Of a stretch of 64,000 nt of DNA, positions 8,841 to 16,349 are shown one piece after another. Below the pieces are notes generated by a model, which saw only the letters and a program-made list of their open reading frames with translations, was not told where the DNA came from and searched no databases. Both the position numbers and the translations under genes were made by a program. Within the stretch, counting starts at the first letter, position 1; every line of letters begins with the position of its first letter. Origin of the DNA: Rossellomorea sp. y25 (GTDB lineage Bacteria; Bacillota; Bacilli; Bacillales; Bacillaceae_B); assembly GCF_038049935.1 (NCBI RefSeq), contig NZ_CP145886.1, positions 1,558,501-1,622,500 of the forward strand, in the 5' to 3' direction.

Positions 8841-10091
8841 ATGGCTGGCTATGTTCAACCGATTAATGAACAAAAGGGCCCGGAGAAAGCGAGTACCGAA
8901 TTGAACCCGCCACAGACCTTTTTAGTGGCTGGCGGTTTAATCGTTACAGCGATACTTGGGCTATACTTACTCTTTACACAAGACATTGCCCAAACCGTGT
9001 TATTGGTTCTAGGGCTGCTGTTAGGATATACATTATTTCATGCAAGATTCGGATTCACCTCTGCCTTCCGCAGAGTGATGTCTGTAGGGAACGGGCAGGC
9101 ACTGCGGGCACATATGGTGATGCTTGCCGTTGCCGTAACGCTGTTTGCTCCGATCCTTGCGACAGGGTTTACATTCTTTGGCGGAGAAGCGGCAGGTTAT
9201 GTATCACCCGTTGGTGTAAGTTTACTGGTAGGTGCCTTCCTGTTTGGGATTGGGATGCAGCTTGGAGGAGGCTGTGCTTCAGGTACCCTTTACGCAATCG
9301 GCGGCGGCCGCTCCGTTATGTTCATCACATTGCTATTCTTTATTGTCGGTGCCACAGTCGGAGCCTATCATCTTCCATTTTGGACAGAGGAATTGCCGTC
9401 CTTCAAACCTATTTCATTAGCAACTTCTACCGGATTAGGTTATTTCGGGGCGTGGGTCGTTTCGATTTTATTCTTTGGATTCATTGCGTGGATTACACTG
9501 CGGGTGGAGAAGAAGAAAAAACCGCCCCGCATGGCGACACTTCCAACATCAAAGGGATGGAAACGGATTTTACGTGGATCTTGGCCCCTTTTGGCAGCAG
9601 CGATTGTATTGGCTGTGTTAAATGCTCTTACTCTCATGACACGGGGGAATCCTTGGGGGATCACTTCTGCCTTTGCTCTATGGGGATCAAAGGTTGCCGG
9701 AATGTTCGGGGTCGACGTAGCAGGCTGGGGCTATTGGACAGGAGCCAATGCTGAAGCTCTTCAAGCATCGATCTTTGCTGATTCCACAACGGTATTAAAC
9801 TTCGGTGTCATCCTTGGAGCATTTCTTGCATCTGCTGCAGGAGGCCTGTTCCGTTTTAATAAAATCACCGGGAAAAATGCCATGGCGTCCGTCATTGGTG
9901 GACTGCTGATGGGATACGGTGCACGTTTGGCATTCGGATGTAACATTGGTGCTTATTTCGGAGGGATTGCTTCCTTCAGTCTTCACGGTTATATTTGGGG
10001 GATCCTTGCCCTTGGCGGTACGTTCCTGGCACTATATCTTCGTCCGCTATTCGGATTGTCGGTGCCGAAACCGAAGGATACATTTTGCTAG
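8841..10091 (+). CDS. YeeE/YedE family sulfur-compound transporter
   Basis: 416 residues, about ten TM helices in two YeeE/YedE repeats. Each repeat carries the signature glycine/cysteine motif: GIGMQLGGGCASGTLYAIGG in the first half and RLAFGCNIGAYFGGIAS in the second. The conserved cysteines are those implicated in thiosulfate uptake by the TsuA group. RBS AAGGAGG precedes the ATG. Many members travel with a TusA sulfurtransferase; none is adjacent here, and the gene has its own promoter and terminator. Substrate (thiosulfate or another sulfur species) is inferred from family. Confidence 0.87.
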   Translation: MAGYVQPINEQKGPEKASTELNPPQTFLVAGGLIVTAILGLYLLFTQDIAQTVLLVLGLLLGYTLFHARFGFTSAFRRVMSVGNGQALRAHMVMLAVAVTLFAPILATGFTFFGGEAAGYVSPVGVSLLVGAFLFGIGMQLGGGCASGTLYAIGGGRSVMFITLLFFIVGATVGAYHLPFWTEELPSFKPISLATSTGLGYFGAWVVSILFFGFIAWITLRVEKKKKPPRMATLPTSKGWKRILRGSWPLLAAAIVLAVLNALTLMTRGNPWGITSAFALWGSKVAGMFGVDVAGWGYWTGANAEALQASIFADSTTVLNFGVILGAFLASAAGGLFRFNKITGKNAMASVIGGLLMGYGARLAFGCNIGAYFGGIASFSLHGYIWGILALGGTFLALYLRPLFGLSVPKPKDTFC

Positions 10092-10102
10092 CTGGATAGT
10101 TT

Positions 10103-10142
10103 GAAAAAGTCCTGCATGTAGTTTCACATGCAGGACTTTTTT
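10103..10142. terminator. Bidirectional terminator
   Basis: AAAAAGTCCTGCATGT / ACATGCAGGACTTTTTT, a 16-bp perfect stem between two convergent genes, with A and T runs on both sides. Confidence 0.95.
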
Positions 10143-10146
10143 GGGA

Positions 10147-10704
10147 TTATTCACCGCCATAATAAATAACCATCTGGCACACAGCTGTTTCTCCTGAATC
10201 ATTTACATATTCATGCCCTGAGTCAGCGGCAAAACGAATCGAACTTCCTTCTGTCAGCTCATAGGTTTCTTCGCCAATTTTAAGGGCAATCTTCCCCGAC
10301 AGCACCGTGATATATTCCTCTACCCCCTTCGTATGGCCTTCATTCCGATACAAGCAGCCCGGTTTCATTTCAACCCGGTAGCTTTCCCATTTTTTCAGGG
10401 GATCGAAGGGGAAGATGGGATACACGATGTAATTGCCGTTATCTTCAAGAACAGGTTGAACGTCTTGATAATGAATGATGGATATTTGATTGCTTGGCTT
10501 TTCAATCAGTGAAGAGAAGGATACCTTCAAGCCATTGGCGATCTTCCATAGAATCGCGACGGTCGGATTCGAATCACCTCGTTCAATTTGACCGATCATC
10601 GCCTTGCTTACACCGGTGCGCTCTGCCATCTGCTCAAGGCTGAAGCCGCGCTCCCTGCGGATCTTCCGTATATTATCACCAATTTGAATCGGGAAATTTT
10701 CCAT
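10147..10704 (-). CDS. XRE-family regulator with C-terminal cupin domain
   Basis: 185 residues. N-terminal HTH (IGDNIRKIRRERGFSLEQMAERTGVSKAMIGQIERG), then a cupin barrel (GCLYRNEGHTKGVEEYITVLSGKI ... GEETYELTEGSS) that probably senses a small ligand. The frame extends to 10761, but AAGAGGAG sits 7 nt before the ATG at 10704, which I choose. It is divergent from azlC with about 100 bp between starts, so it very likely controls azlCD and itself. The family includes regulators of amino-acid and polyamine metabolism; the effector is unknown. Confidence 0.88.
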   Translation of the reverse strand: MENFPIQIGDNIRKIRRERGFSLEQMAERTGVSKAMIGQIERGDSNPTVAILWKIANGLKVSFSSLIEKPSNQISIIHYQDVQPVLEDNGNYIVYPIFPFDPLKKWESYRVEMKPGCLYRNEGHTKGVEEYITVLSGKIALKIGEETYELTEGSSIRFAADSGHEYVNDSGETAVCQMVIYYGGE

Positions 10705-10720
10705 GCTAAAACTCCTCTTG

Positions 10721-10744
10721 TATACTATAGCGTCTATATGTATA
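10721..10744. promoter_or_regulatory. Inverted repeat, candidate operator of the XRE-cupin regulator
   Basis: TATACTATAG-CGT-CTATATGTATA forms a nearly perfect inverted repeat in the divergent promoter region, 17 bp upstream of the regulator start. An operator role is inferred. Confidence 0.4.
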
Positions 10745-10806
10745 ATATAATAAATTATCAAAAAATTAAAATAGTAAATTACTTCTATTATAAAGGATGT
10801 GAGAGG

Positions 10807-11529
10807 ATGGAGGCACTGCTTTCTACGAAAAAAGTGAGTGATTTTCGTCTGGGCCTGCAGGGAGGACTCAGCATTGCCATCGGATATATGCCTGTTGCGT
10901 TAACCTTTGGGTTGTTGGCACGGACAACCGGCCTCACGGTCACGGAAACGGTACTGATGAGCATGCTCGTGTTTGCAGGGGCTGCTCAATACATATCACT
11001 GAGTCTGATAGCGGTTGGTACTGGTATCATTGAAATTATTCTTACAACGTTCATCGTAAACATCCGTCACTTCCTGATGTCGGCTTCTTTAAGTGAAAAG
11101 CTCGAGGAAGACCGTTTGTTTAAAAAGCTTTTTTATGCGTTTGGGATTACGGATGAAACCTTCACGGTCATCAGCGTCAAAGATGGCAAAGTAAGAACGG
11201 GTTTTGCCGTCGGGGTGATGCTCATTTCATACGGGAGCTGGGTCGTGAACTCTGGTGTAGGCTACTTCATTGGGGAAATCCTTCCCGAGTTTCTACAAGC
11301 GAGTATGACGATCGCTCTTTATGCCATGTTTGTGGGACTCCTCGTTCCTTCCATGAAAAAAAGTGTCAAGGTCACGTTTTTAGCTGTAGTGGCCGGTGCG
11401 TTGAATAGCATCCTGCTTTTCACGACGAACCTTTCAAACGGATGGTCGATTGTACTTGCTACCCTCGTATCAGCCGTGATTGTGGAATTGGTTGTCATAA
11501 TGAAGGGAGGAGAGAGAGCGAATGAATAG
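10807..11529 (+). CDS. azlC: AzlC family branched-chain amino acid permease, large subunit
   Basis: Integral membrane subunit of the AzlCD exporter, 240 residues. The family hallmark GYMPVALTFGLLA and the first-helix region LVFAGAAQYISLSL followed by FIVNIRHFLMSASL are present. The ATG at 10807 follows GAGAGG; an upstream in-frame extension (from 10588) overlaps the divergent regulator and lacks an RBS, so it is rejected. It overlaps azlD by 8 bp. In B. subtilis azlCD exports branched-chain amino acid analogues such as azaleucine. The adjacent XRE-cupin regulator probably controls it. Confidence 0.92.
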   Translation: MEALLSTKKVSDFRLGLQGGLSIAIGYMPVALTFGLLARTTGLTVTETVLMSMLVFAGAAQYISLSLIAVGTGIIEIILTTFIVNIRHFLMSASLSEKLEEDRLFKKLFYAFGITDETFTVISVKDGKVRTGFAVGVMLISYGSWVVNSGVGYFIGEILPEFLQASMTIALYAMFVGLLVPSMKKSVKVTFLAVVAGALNSILLFTTNLSNGWSIVLATLVSAVIVELVVIMKGGERANE

Positions 11530-11833
11530 CGCGATTGTGTTGATGATCATCGGTATGGCGATTGTCACGTATATTCCCAGAATGCTTCCTTTCCTCGTAT
11601 TTAAAGGGAAAGAGCTGCCTCCATTTCTTCAAGGGGTATTAAAGAATGTTCCCTTCGCCGTATTAGGCGCTTTAATTTTTCCGAGCATCCTTTTGATTCA
11701 AGAGGGGAATCTTATGTTTGGAGCCGTCGGGACGGCAGCCGCATTTGTCATCGCCTTTCTTGGTGCCAACGTCATCGTTGTGGTGATTGGGGCGATTTCA
11801 GTACTGTCTTTGTATTCGGTGTTCTTGATGTAA
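11522..11833 (+). CDS. azlD: AzlD family branched-chain amino acid transport protein, small subunit
   Basis: 103 residues with about four TM helices; the AzlD signature TYIPRMLPFLVF lies near the N-terminus. Its start overlaps the end of azlC by 8 bp, as usual for this two-subunit exporter, and GGAGGAGAG lies just upstream within azlC. A terminator directly follows. Confidence 0.92.
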   Translation: MNSAIVLMIIGMAIVTYIPRMLPFLVFKGKELPPFLQGVLKNVPFAVLGALIFPSILLIQEGNLMFGAVGTAAAFVIAFLGANVIVVVIGAISVLSLYSVFLM

Positions 11834-11859
11834 GCCGCGATTCGGGTCGCGGCTTTTTT
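11834..11859 (+). terminator. Rho-independent terminator after azlD
   Basis: GCCGCGA-TTCGGG-TCGCGGC then T6, immediately after the stop codon. Confidence 0.95.
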
Positions 11860-11960
11860 AATTGGAGGGGGATTTCGCGATTTCTGCCGTAATGTGTTTA
11901 GGTTCTAAATCTTTGGACAGGGTATTACATATAGTAATGAAGACATTGAAGGGAGGAAAT

Positions 11961-13235
11961 ATGTTGGCTAAAAAATGGGCACTTCGTTCAATCCTGGCTT
12001 ATTTGCTATTAGGCTTGTTTCTATATGTGTATTTATTTTTCTTGGCGGATTCTACTTTGCCTGACATGTACAACGGAAGCAGTGCTGATCCAGCCACCTT
12101 TATGAATGATAAAGAAATTATGCTGAGTGAGGATTTTTCTAAAATCAAGAATCTCCTGTTTTTCTTATCCACTCCTTATGAATGGTTGTTTTATTTCCTG
12201 ATCCTGATCCTCGGGGTCTCGCGTGTGTTTGAGAAGTGGGCGAGGGGCACAGTGAAAAATGGTTTCCTGCAAACGGCCATTTATTTATTCTGGTTATCGA
12301 TTGCTTCTTTTGTAGCGATTTTTCCTCTTCAGTATATTTCCTATAAAATTTCGAAGAGCTACAATATTTCCACCCAAACCTTTGCCATGTGGATGAAGGA
12401 TGAGGTCACGGATTTCTGGGTGAATTACCTGCTTATGTTCATCATTGTTTCTGTGTTATATGGTTTGATGAAACGATTCAAACAGCGCTGGTGGCTGGCA
12501 GCCTGGGCATTGTCTGTGCCATTTACGGTTTTCATGATGTTCGTGCAGCCTGTATTGATCGATCCGTTATACAATGACTTCTATCCACTGAAAGATAAAG
12601 CGTTAGAAGAGCAAATCCTGACTCTTGCAGACAAGGCGAAAATCCCTGCAGACCACGTGTTTGAAGTCGATATGTCGGAGAAGACGAACTCCCTGAACGC
12701 CTATGTTACCGGTGTAGGATCCAATTCCCGGATTGTCCTCTGGGATACGACACTTGAAAAATTAACAGACGAGGAAATTCTGTTTGTAATGGCTCATGAA
12801 ATGGCTCACTATGTGGAGAAGCATATCTATATAGGCATTGCGATATACCTGATCCTATCCTTTTTTGGATTATTCCTGACGGCCAAGCTGATGAGAGGGA
12901 TCGTCGCCAATCATAAAGAGGACATGAAAGTATCGAACGTGTCGAACTTGAGCTCATTACCTCTGTTCTTGATGATTACGTCCATGCTGCTGTTCACTGT
13001 CAGTCCCCTTAGTAACTGGATCTCCCGCTACCAGGAAACGAGGGCTGACCGATATGCAATAGAAATGACGAGCGACAAAGAAGCCGCCATTTCATCTTTC
13101 CAAAAGTTATCCAAGGTGGGATTATCTCAGGTCAATCCGCCTTTACTTGTGAAGATTTTCCGTTACGGCCATCCGACGATGCTTGAACGACTGACGATGC
13201 TTGAAGAGTATGAAACAGAGAAAGATACAGAGTAA
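11961..13235 (+). CDS. M48 family membrane metalloprotease (Ste24/YhfN-like)
   Basis: 424 residues with several TM helices, close to the length of B. subtilis YhfN. Zinc site HEMAH in FVMAHEMAHYVEKH and the third ligand Glu in ETRADRYAIEM are intact. The N-terminal half has the CAAX-protease-1 type helices seen in Ste24. GGGAGG lies 5 nt before the ATG at 11961; the longer frame back to 11862 runs through the azlD terminator region and is rejected. The physiological substrate is unknown; membrane protein quality control is likely. Confidence 0.9.
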   Translation: MLAKKWALRSILAYLLLGLFLYVYLFFLADSTLPDMYNGSSADPATFMNDKEIMLSEDFSKIKNLLFFLSTPYEWLFYFLILILGVSRVFEKWARGTVKNGFLQTAIYLFWLSIASFVAIFPLQYISYKISKSYNISTQTFAMWMKDEVTDFWVNYLLMFIIVSVLYGLMKRFKQRWWLAAWALSVPFTVFMMFVQPVLIDPLYNDFYPLKDKALEEQILTLADKAKIPADHVFEVDMSEKTNSLNAYVTGVGSNSRIVLWDTTLEKLTDEEILFVMAHEMAHYVEKHIYIGIAIYLILSFFGLFLTAKLMRGIVANHKEDMKVSNVSNLSSLPLFLMITSMLLFTVSPLSNWISRYQETRADRYAIEMTSDKEAAISSFQKLSKVGLSQVNPPLLVKIFRYGHPTMLERLTMLEEYETEKDTE

Positions 13236-13297
13236 AGGGGTAATACTGAGGATAGGTTCTCCCTCTATAAATTGAAAGAGTGTGCATGACATGAAGG

Positions 13298-13328
13298 ACG
13301 ACTTGTGGTAGGAAGCGAGTCGTTTTTT
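13298..13328 (+). terminator. Terminator after M48 protease
   Basis: ACGACT...AGTCGT hairpin with T7. The stem is only 6 bp with a 14-nt loop, so strength is moderate. Confidence 0.6.
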
Positions 13329-13497
13329 TATTGTGTCTATTTCTAAATCCTATTCCTGAAATTCCAAATTTCAGTGCACAATCCTCGTAAATATGGTAAA
13401 ATAAGGAATTGTATAGTTGGGTTTTTCAGTTTATTAAAACTGGCAGGGGGCGGGGAAAATCAAGTATCAAAAAGCTTGGATATTATTTATTCGTTTT

Positions 13498-13770
13498 ATG
13501 TTTACCGTTTTAGCGTTAATCGGTTTACCTTTTTTGAGTTATCTTGAAACTGGCCGCCCGATGATGGAGTGGTCTTTGATCATTGGGATATTAGTTACCC
13601 TGATCATCATCTACGTAAACGGAGATGGATATTTTTACAAAAAGGGGCAGCATTTGATCAAAGAAGAAAAGAAGAGGTTTTATCATTCCATTTCTTTCTG
13701 GACGGCTTTTGTTTATACCGCCGTAGCATTATACTTTACGATTAAAACTTATGGGAATTTACTACATTAG
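13498..13770 (+). CDS. Small membrane protein, hypothetical
   Basis: 90 residues from the first ATG, with three likely TM helices (FTVLALIGLPFL, WSLIIGILVTLIIIYVN, FWTAFVYTAVALYF) and a basic loop (YFYKKGQHLIKEEKKRF). No family recognised. The ATG at 13498 has no RBS. The frame is open upstream and the only good Shine-Dalgarno (AGGGGG at 13445-13450) points to an ATC codon at 13459, giving a 103-residue form that starts with a normal basic N-terminus (KYQKAW). The boundary is therefore uncertain. Confidence 0.6.
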   Translation: MFTVLALIGLPFLSYLETGRPMMEWSLIIGILVTLIIIYVNGDGYFYKKGQHLIKEEKKRFYHSISFWTAFVYTAVALYFTIKTYGNLLH

Positions 13771-13917
13771 ATCTTCCTTGAATGGAATTTCAATATGATG
13801 AGGAAGAAGCCGCCAGTCCGTCTTTTACAAATAGAATAGGTGAAATGTATCAAGTGAAACGGTCCGTCACTTTGAGGAGACCCGACCATACGTTTATTTT
13901 TAATAAAGGAATAATGA

Positions 13918-13952
13918 AAAAAGCCTGGTTCTTAAAAAGACTAGGCTTTTTC
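13918..13952. terminator. Hairpin at the 3' end of the DUF421 gene
   Basis: AAAAAGCCT...AGGCTTTTT stem, with A and T runs on both sides. It can terminate the + strand small membrane gene and, on the other strand, overlaps the last codons of the DUF421 gene (stop at 13941). Confidence 0.6.
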
Positions 13953-14609
13953 TCTTTTACTGATAATCAGGTTCTTCGCTTTCTCTGTCATATAAGCGAA
14001 AATTACATCTTTGTAATGAAGTCCGGAGTTCGTTAGTTGAGCTTCCAGCCATTCTTGCGATTTCCCAAGGAGCACCAGGTTCCGCGTTTGGATTTTACCA
14101 TCCACAATCACTGAAATCGGCAATCCCTCGTCATCGATTTTAAGGCCGAGATGCTGGACGGTAACAGGGGTGTTTTCCACCTTTGGAATGATGCTTACTT
14201 CACCTATCGGCTCGAGCATGGCGTAGTCCACGTCTGAAATCTTCGGGTAACCTTGTGAGCGTAGAATGGACGTCAACTGAATCAGCGATATCTTAGATTT
14301 CTCAAGGTTGTCCTCTAGAATTTCACCATTTTTAATCAGCAAGGTAGGTTCTCCAAGAAAGAAACGGTTTCCCCATTGACTTAAGGTCATGAATGAAAAC
14401 AGAACATGCAGTCCTACTAAAATGACGAGAGATGCAATCGTCGGCCAGAATTCTGTAGAGATTAAGGGCTCAGAGGCAATGGTCCCGACAATGATAATCG
14501 CCACAAGATCATAAGGGGTCATTTGTACAATTGTGGATTTTCCCATCAGTCGCATAGCGGCAATGGTAATTAAGTAGAGGACAAGTACTTTTATTAGCAG
14601 GATCATCAT
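13941..14609 (-). CDS. DUF421 (YetF-like) membrane protein
   Basis: 222 residues. Three N-terminal TM helices including the signature RLMGKSTIVQMTPYDLVAIIIVGTIAS, then a cytosolic domain with the repeated LIKNGEILEDNLEKSKIS and GLPISVIVDGKIQTRNL segments typical of the family. GGAG lies just before a double ATG. In B. subtilis several paralogues exist (YetF, YrbG, YkjA and others), one reported in spores; molecular function is not established. No operon partner is visible. Confidence 0.88.
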   Translation of the reverse strand: MMILLIKVLVLYLITIAAMRLMGKSTIVQMTPYDLVAIIIVGTIASEPLISTEFWPTIASLVILVGLHVLFSFMTLSQWGNRFFLGEPTLLIKNGEILEDNLEKSKISLIQLTSILRSQGYPKISDVDYAMLEPIGEVSIIPKVENTPVTVQHLGLKIDDEGLPISVIVDGKIQTRNLVLLGKSQEWLEAQLTNSGLHYKDVIFAYMTEKAKNLIISKREKA

Positions 14610-14708
14610 ATTCGCTCCAAAGTGTATAGGTTAGCTTTAGGATGTACTATTTAAATTGAAGTAATTCATGAAATGGAGGGGGTCCAATGGCCCGTCCATT
14701 AAAAAAGG

Positions 14709-14738
14709 AATAGCTGACTCTGTGGAGAGTCAGCTATT
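14709..14738. terminator. Terminator of the IDEAL-domain gene
   Basis: AATAGCTGACTCT-GTGG-AGAGTCAGCTATT, a 13-bp perfect stem just after the stop on the minus strand. T-rich flanks on both sides. Confidence 0.85.
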
Positions 14739-14743
14739 ATTTA

Positions 14744-14980
14744 TCATCCGTAGCTTAGGTTCAGTTCGTTTAATTCTTTTGTTAATTTCATGAACAAAGG
14801 TTTATTTTTCTTATCCAGGGCGGCGTCAATGTCTGTCAGGAGTTTTGTCTTACGGGTCGTCAGAATGCTTTCATGCAACACCATGTCAATATAGATCTCC
14901 ATTACACTTCTCTCAGCGGCTTTCTTCCGGGTCATCGCAGAAGCTTTCATCATTTCGGTATAGGACTTTTTGTTTTCCAT
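14744..14980 (-). CDS. IDEAL domain protein (YhzC-like)
   Basis: 78 residues. The C-terminal half LLTDIDAALDKKNKPLFMKLTKEL matches the IDEAL domain (I-D-x-A-L pattern) of small Bacillus proteins. The N-terminus is basic and soluble. AGGGGTGA precedes the ATG. It is divergent from comK; B. subtilis also carries a small gene of this kind (yhzC, as I recall) beside comK, which supports conserved synteny. Function unknown, although IDEAL domains occur near competence and regulatory proteins. Confidence 0.8.
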   Translation of the reverse strand: MENKKSYTEMMKASAMTRKKAAERSVMEIYIDMVLHESILTTRKTKLLTDIDAALDKKNKPLFMKLTKELNELNLSYG

Positions 14981-15177
14981 ATACGGTCACCCCTGAATTC
15001 TTTTTATTAGTATATGGGGTAAGTAGTAAAAATTCAACTAAAAAATTAAATATTCTGATAATTTTTTACTCATAAACGGGTGGCGTGCAGTAAATTTCAG
15101 AATTTTTAAAAATATAGGAGACAACCCTCGGAATTTGTGGTATTATTTTGGTGAAAAATGTAAATGGAGGCGATGAA

Positions 15178-15747
15178 ATGAGAGAAAAATCTCGAATTAT
15201 AGAAGAATATGAAGTGAATCCCCATACGATGATCCTGCAGCCTATTGAGTACGGTGCCAGGACATTTACCAAGATCATAGAGGTAGATGACGTGCTAGTC
15301 TCCCCATTTAAACCGTTTGATATTTTGAAGAAGAGCTGTGAATTCTTTGGTTCCTCCTATGAAGGAAGAAAAGAAGGCACCAAGAGACTTACGGGTATTA
15401 TCTACAAAGCTCCCATCATGGTGAATCCTCAGATGTCCATTTATCTTTTTCCAACATCATCTCCTGTCAAGCAAGAATGTGCCTGGGTTTCCCACTCCCA
15501 TGTTCGTGGGTATGAACGATCGACAAATGGATCGACGAAGGTATATCTTCAAAACAATGAGTCCTGCACGGTTCCGATTTCATATAGTTCCTTTGAAAAT
15601 CAAATGCTTCGCACCTCTGATTTGCGTATTGCATATACACAGCGGGTGGCAGAAATGGAAAGTAAATATAATACGAAGGTTCACACTGAAGCGAGTAACA
15701 TAAAAACGTTTTATCTCAATCCAACTATCAAAAAAGCTGATGCGTGA
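15178..15747 (+). CDS. comK: Competence transcription factor ComK
   Basis: Master activator of late competence (DNA uptake) genes in Bacillus. 189 residues versus 192 in B. subtilis, and recognisable along its length: SYEGRKEGTK (core), APIMVNPQMSIYLFPT, ECAWVSHSHV and PISYSSFENQMLRT align with the B. subtilis protein. The ATG at 15178 follows AATGGAGG; the longer frame to 15148 is rejected. The C-terminal tail that B. subtilis ComK uses for MecA binding is not obviously conserved here (ends FYLNPTIKKADA). No clear pair of AAAA-N5-TTTT boxes lies upstream, so autoregulation is not evident from sequence. Confidence 0.93.
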   Translation: MREKSRIIEEYEVNPHTMILQPIEYGARTFTKIIEVDDVLVSPFKPFDILKKSCEFFGSSYEGRKEGTKRLTGIIYKAPIMVNPQMSIYLFPTSSPVKQECAWVSHSHVRGYERSTNGSTKVYLQNNESCTVPISYSSFENQMLRTSDLRIAYTQRVAEMESKYNTKVHTEASNIKTFYLNPTIKKADA

Positions 15748-15753
15748 GATCAA

Positions 15754-16143
15754 TCACGCTTCTTTTGTTGTGTCTGTTTTCGTTTCCAGGAAACGGCGAT
15801 ACAAATAATGTCTCATTAGATCCTCCACCCGGTTGCGAAGGCGCGGATTAAAGTAGTTATGGTGTTCTTCATACCCCTTATAAAGAAACATATACATCGT
15901 AAAAGCATCGTCTGATTGAATTCGCTCAACCTTCATCTTATTGGTCCTCATGTACTTTTTTACATGAGCGAGTTCTCCTTGGATGACCTTCATCGTCTCC
16001 TCGACCAATTCCAGATACGGTCGTTTTAATTTAAAAGGACTGCTATCCACGATTTGCAGATCACGATTCAATATGGTCAGCACCATCGGTAAATAAATCG
16101 CCTGTTCTAATATATTCCTGTCATTCTCCGGGATCCTTGTCAT
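15754..16143 (-). CDS. YhjD-like sporulation-associated protein
   Basis: 129 residues, soluble, helical and basic, beginning TRIPENDRNILEQAIYLPMVL and containing MFLYKGYEEHHNYFNPRLRNRVEDLM. I recognise this as the YhjD family, which is adjacent to comK and yhjE in B. subtilis. The RBS AAAAGGAG lies 9 nt before the ATG. Its converging neighbour comK ends 6 bp away. B. subtilis YhjD is linked to sporulation, but its function is not known. Confidence 0.8.
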   Translation of the reverse strand: MTRIPENDRNILEQAIYLPMVLTILNRDLQIVDSSPFKLKRPYLELVEETMKVIQGELAHVKKYMRTNKMKVERIQSDDAFTMYMFLYKGYEEHHNYFNPRLRNRVEDLMRHYLYRRFLETKTDTTKEA

Positions 16144-16349
16144 ATGAAAAGACTCCTTTTCATTTTTGATATAGAACGAATGTTCGTATTTTCATTTTAC
16201 GTGGAATTCGATTTACTTTCAATAGGGAAAGTTGTAGAATTTGAATTTGTTTCTATTATGAAGGGCAGTTCGAGTTTTTATCCATAAAGGGAAAAGTATT
16301 TCTGACGTCGAAATCATATGGGGAACAGAAGAAAGGATGGTATCAGAAC

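Noticed and set aside
10588..10806. N-terminal extension of AzlC
   Set aside because: It would overlap the divergent XRE gene and its promoter; the RBS and family alignment point to the ATG at 10807.
13782..14036. 84-codon + strand frame between the small membrane gene and DUF421
   Set aside because: It overlaps the 3' end of the DUF421 gene and the terminator hairpin, with no RBS.
15001..15177. Search for ComK boxes (AAAA-N5-TTTT pairs) upstream of comK
   Set aside because: The region is AT-rich with several A4 and T4 tracts, but none has the N5 spacing, so no box is claimed.
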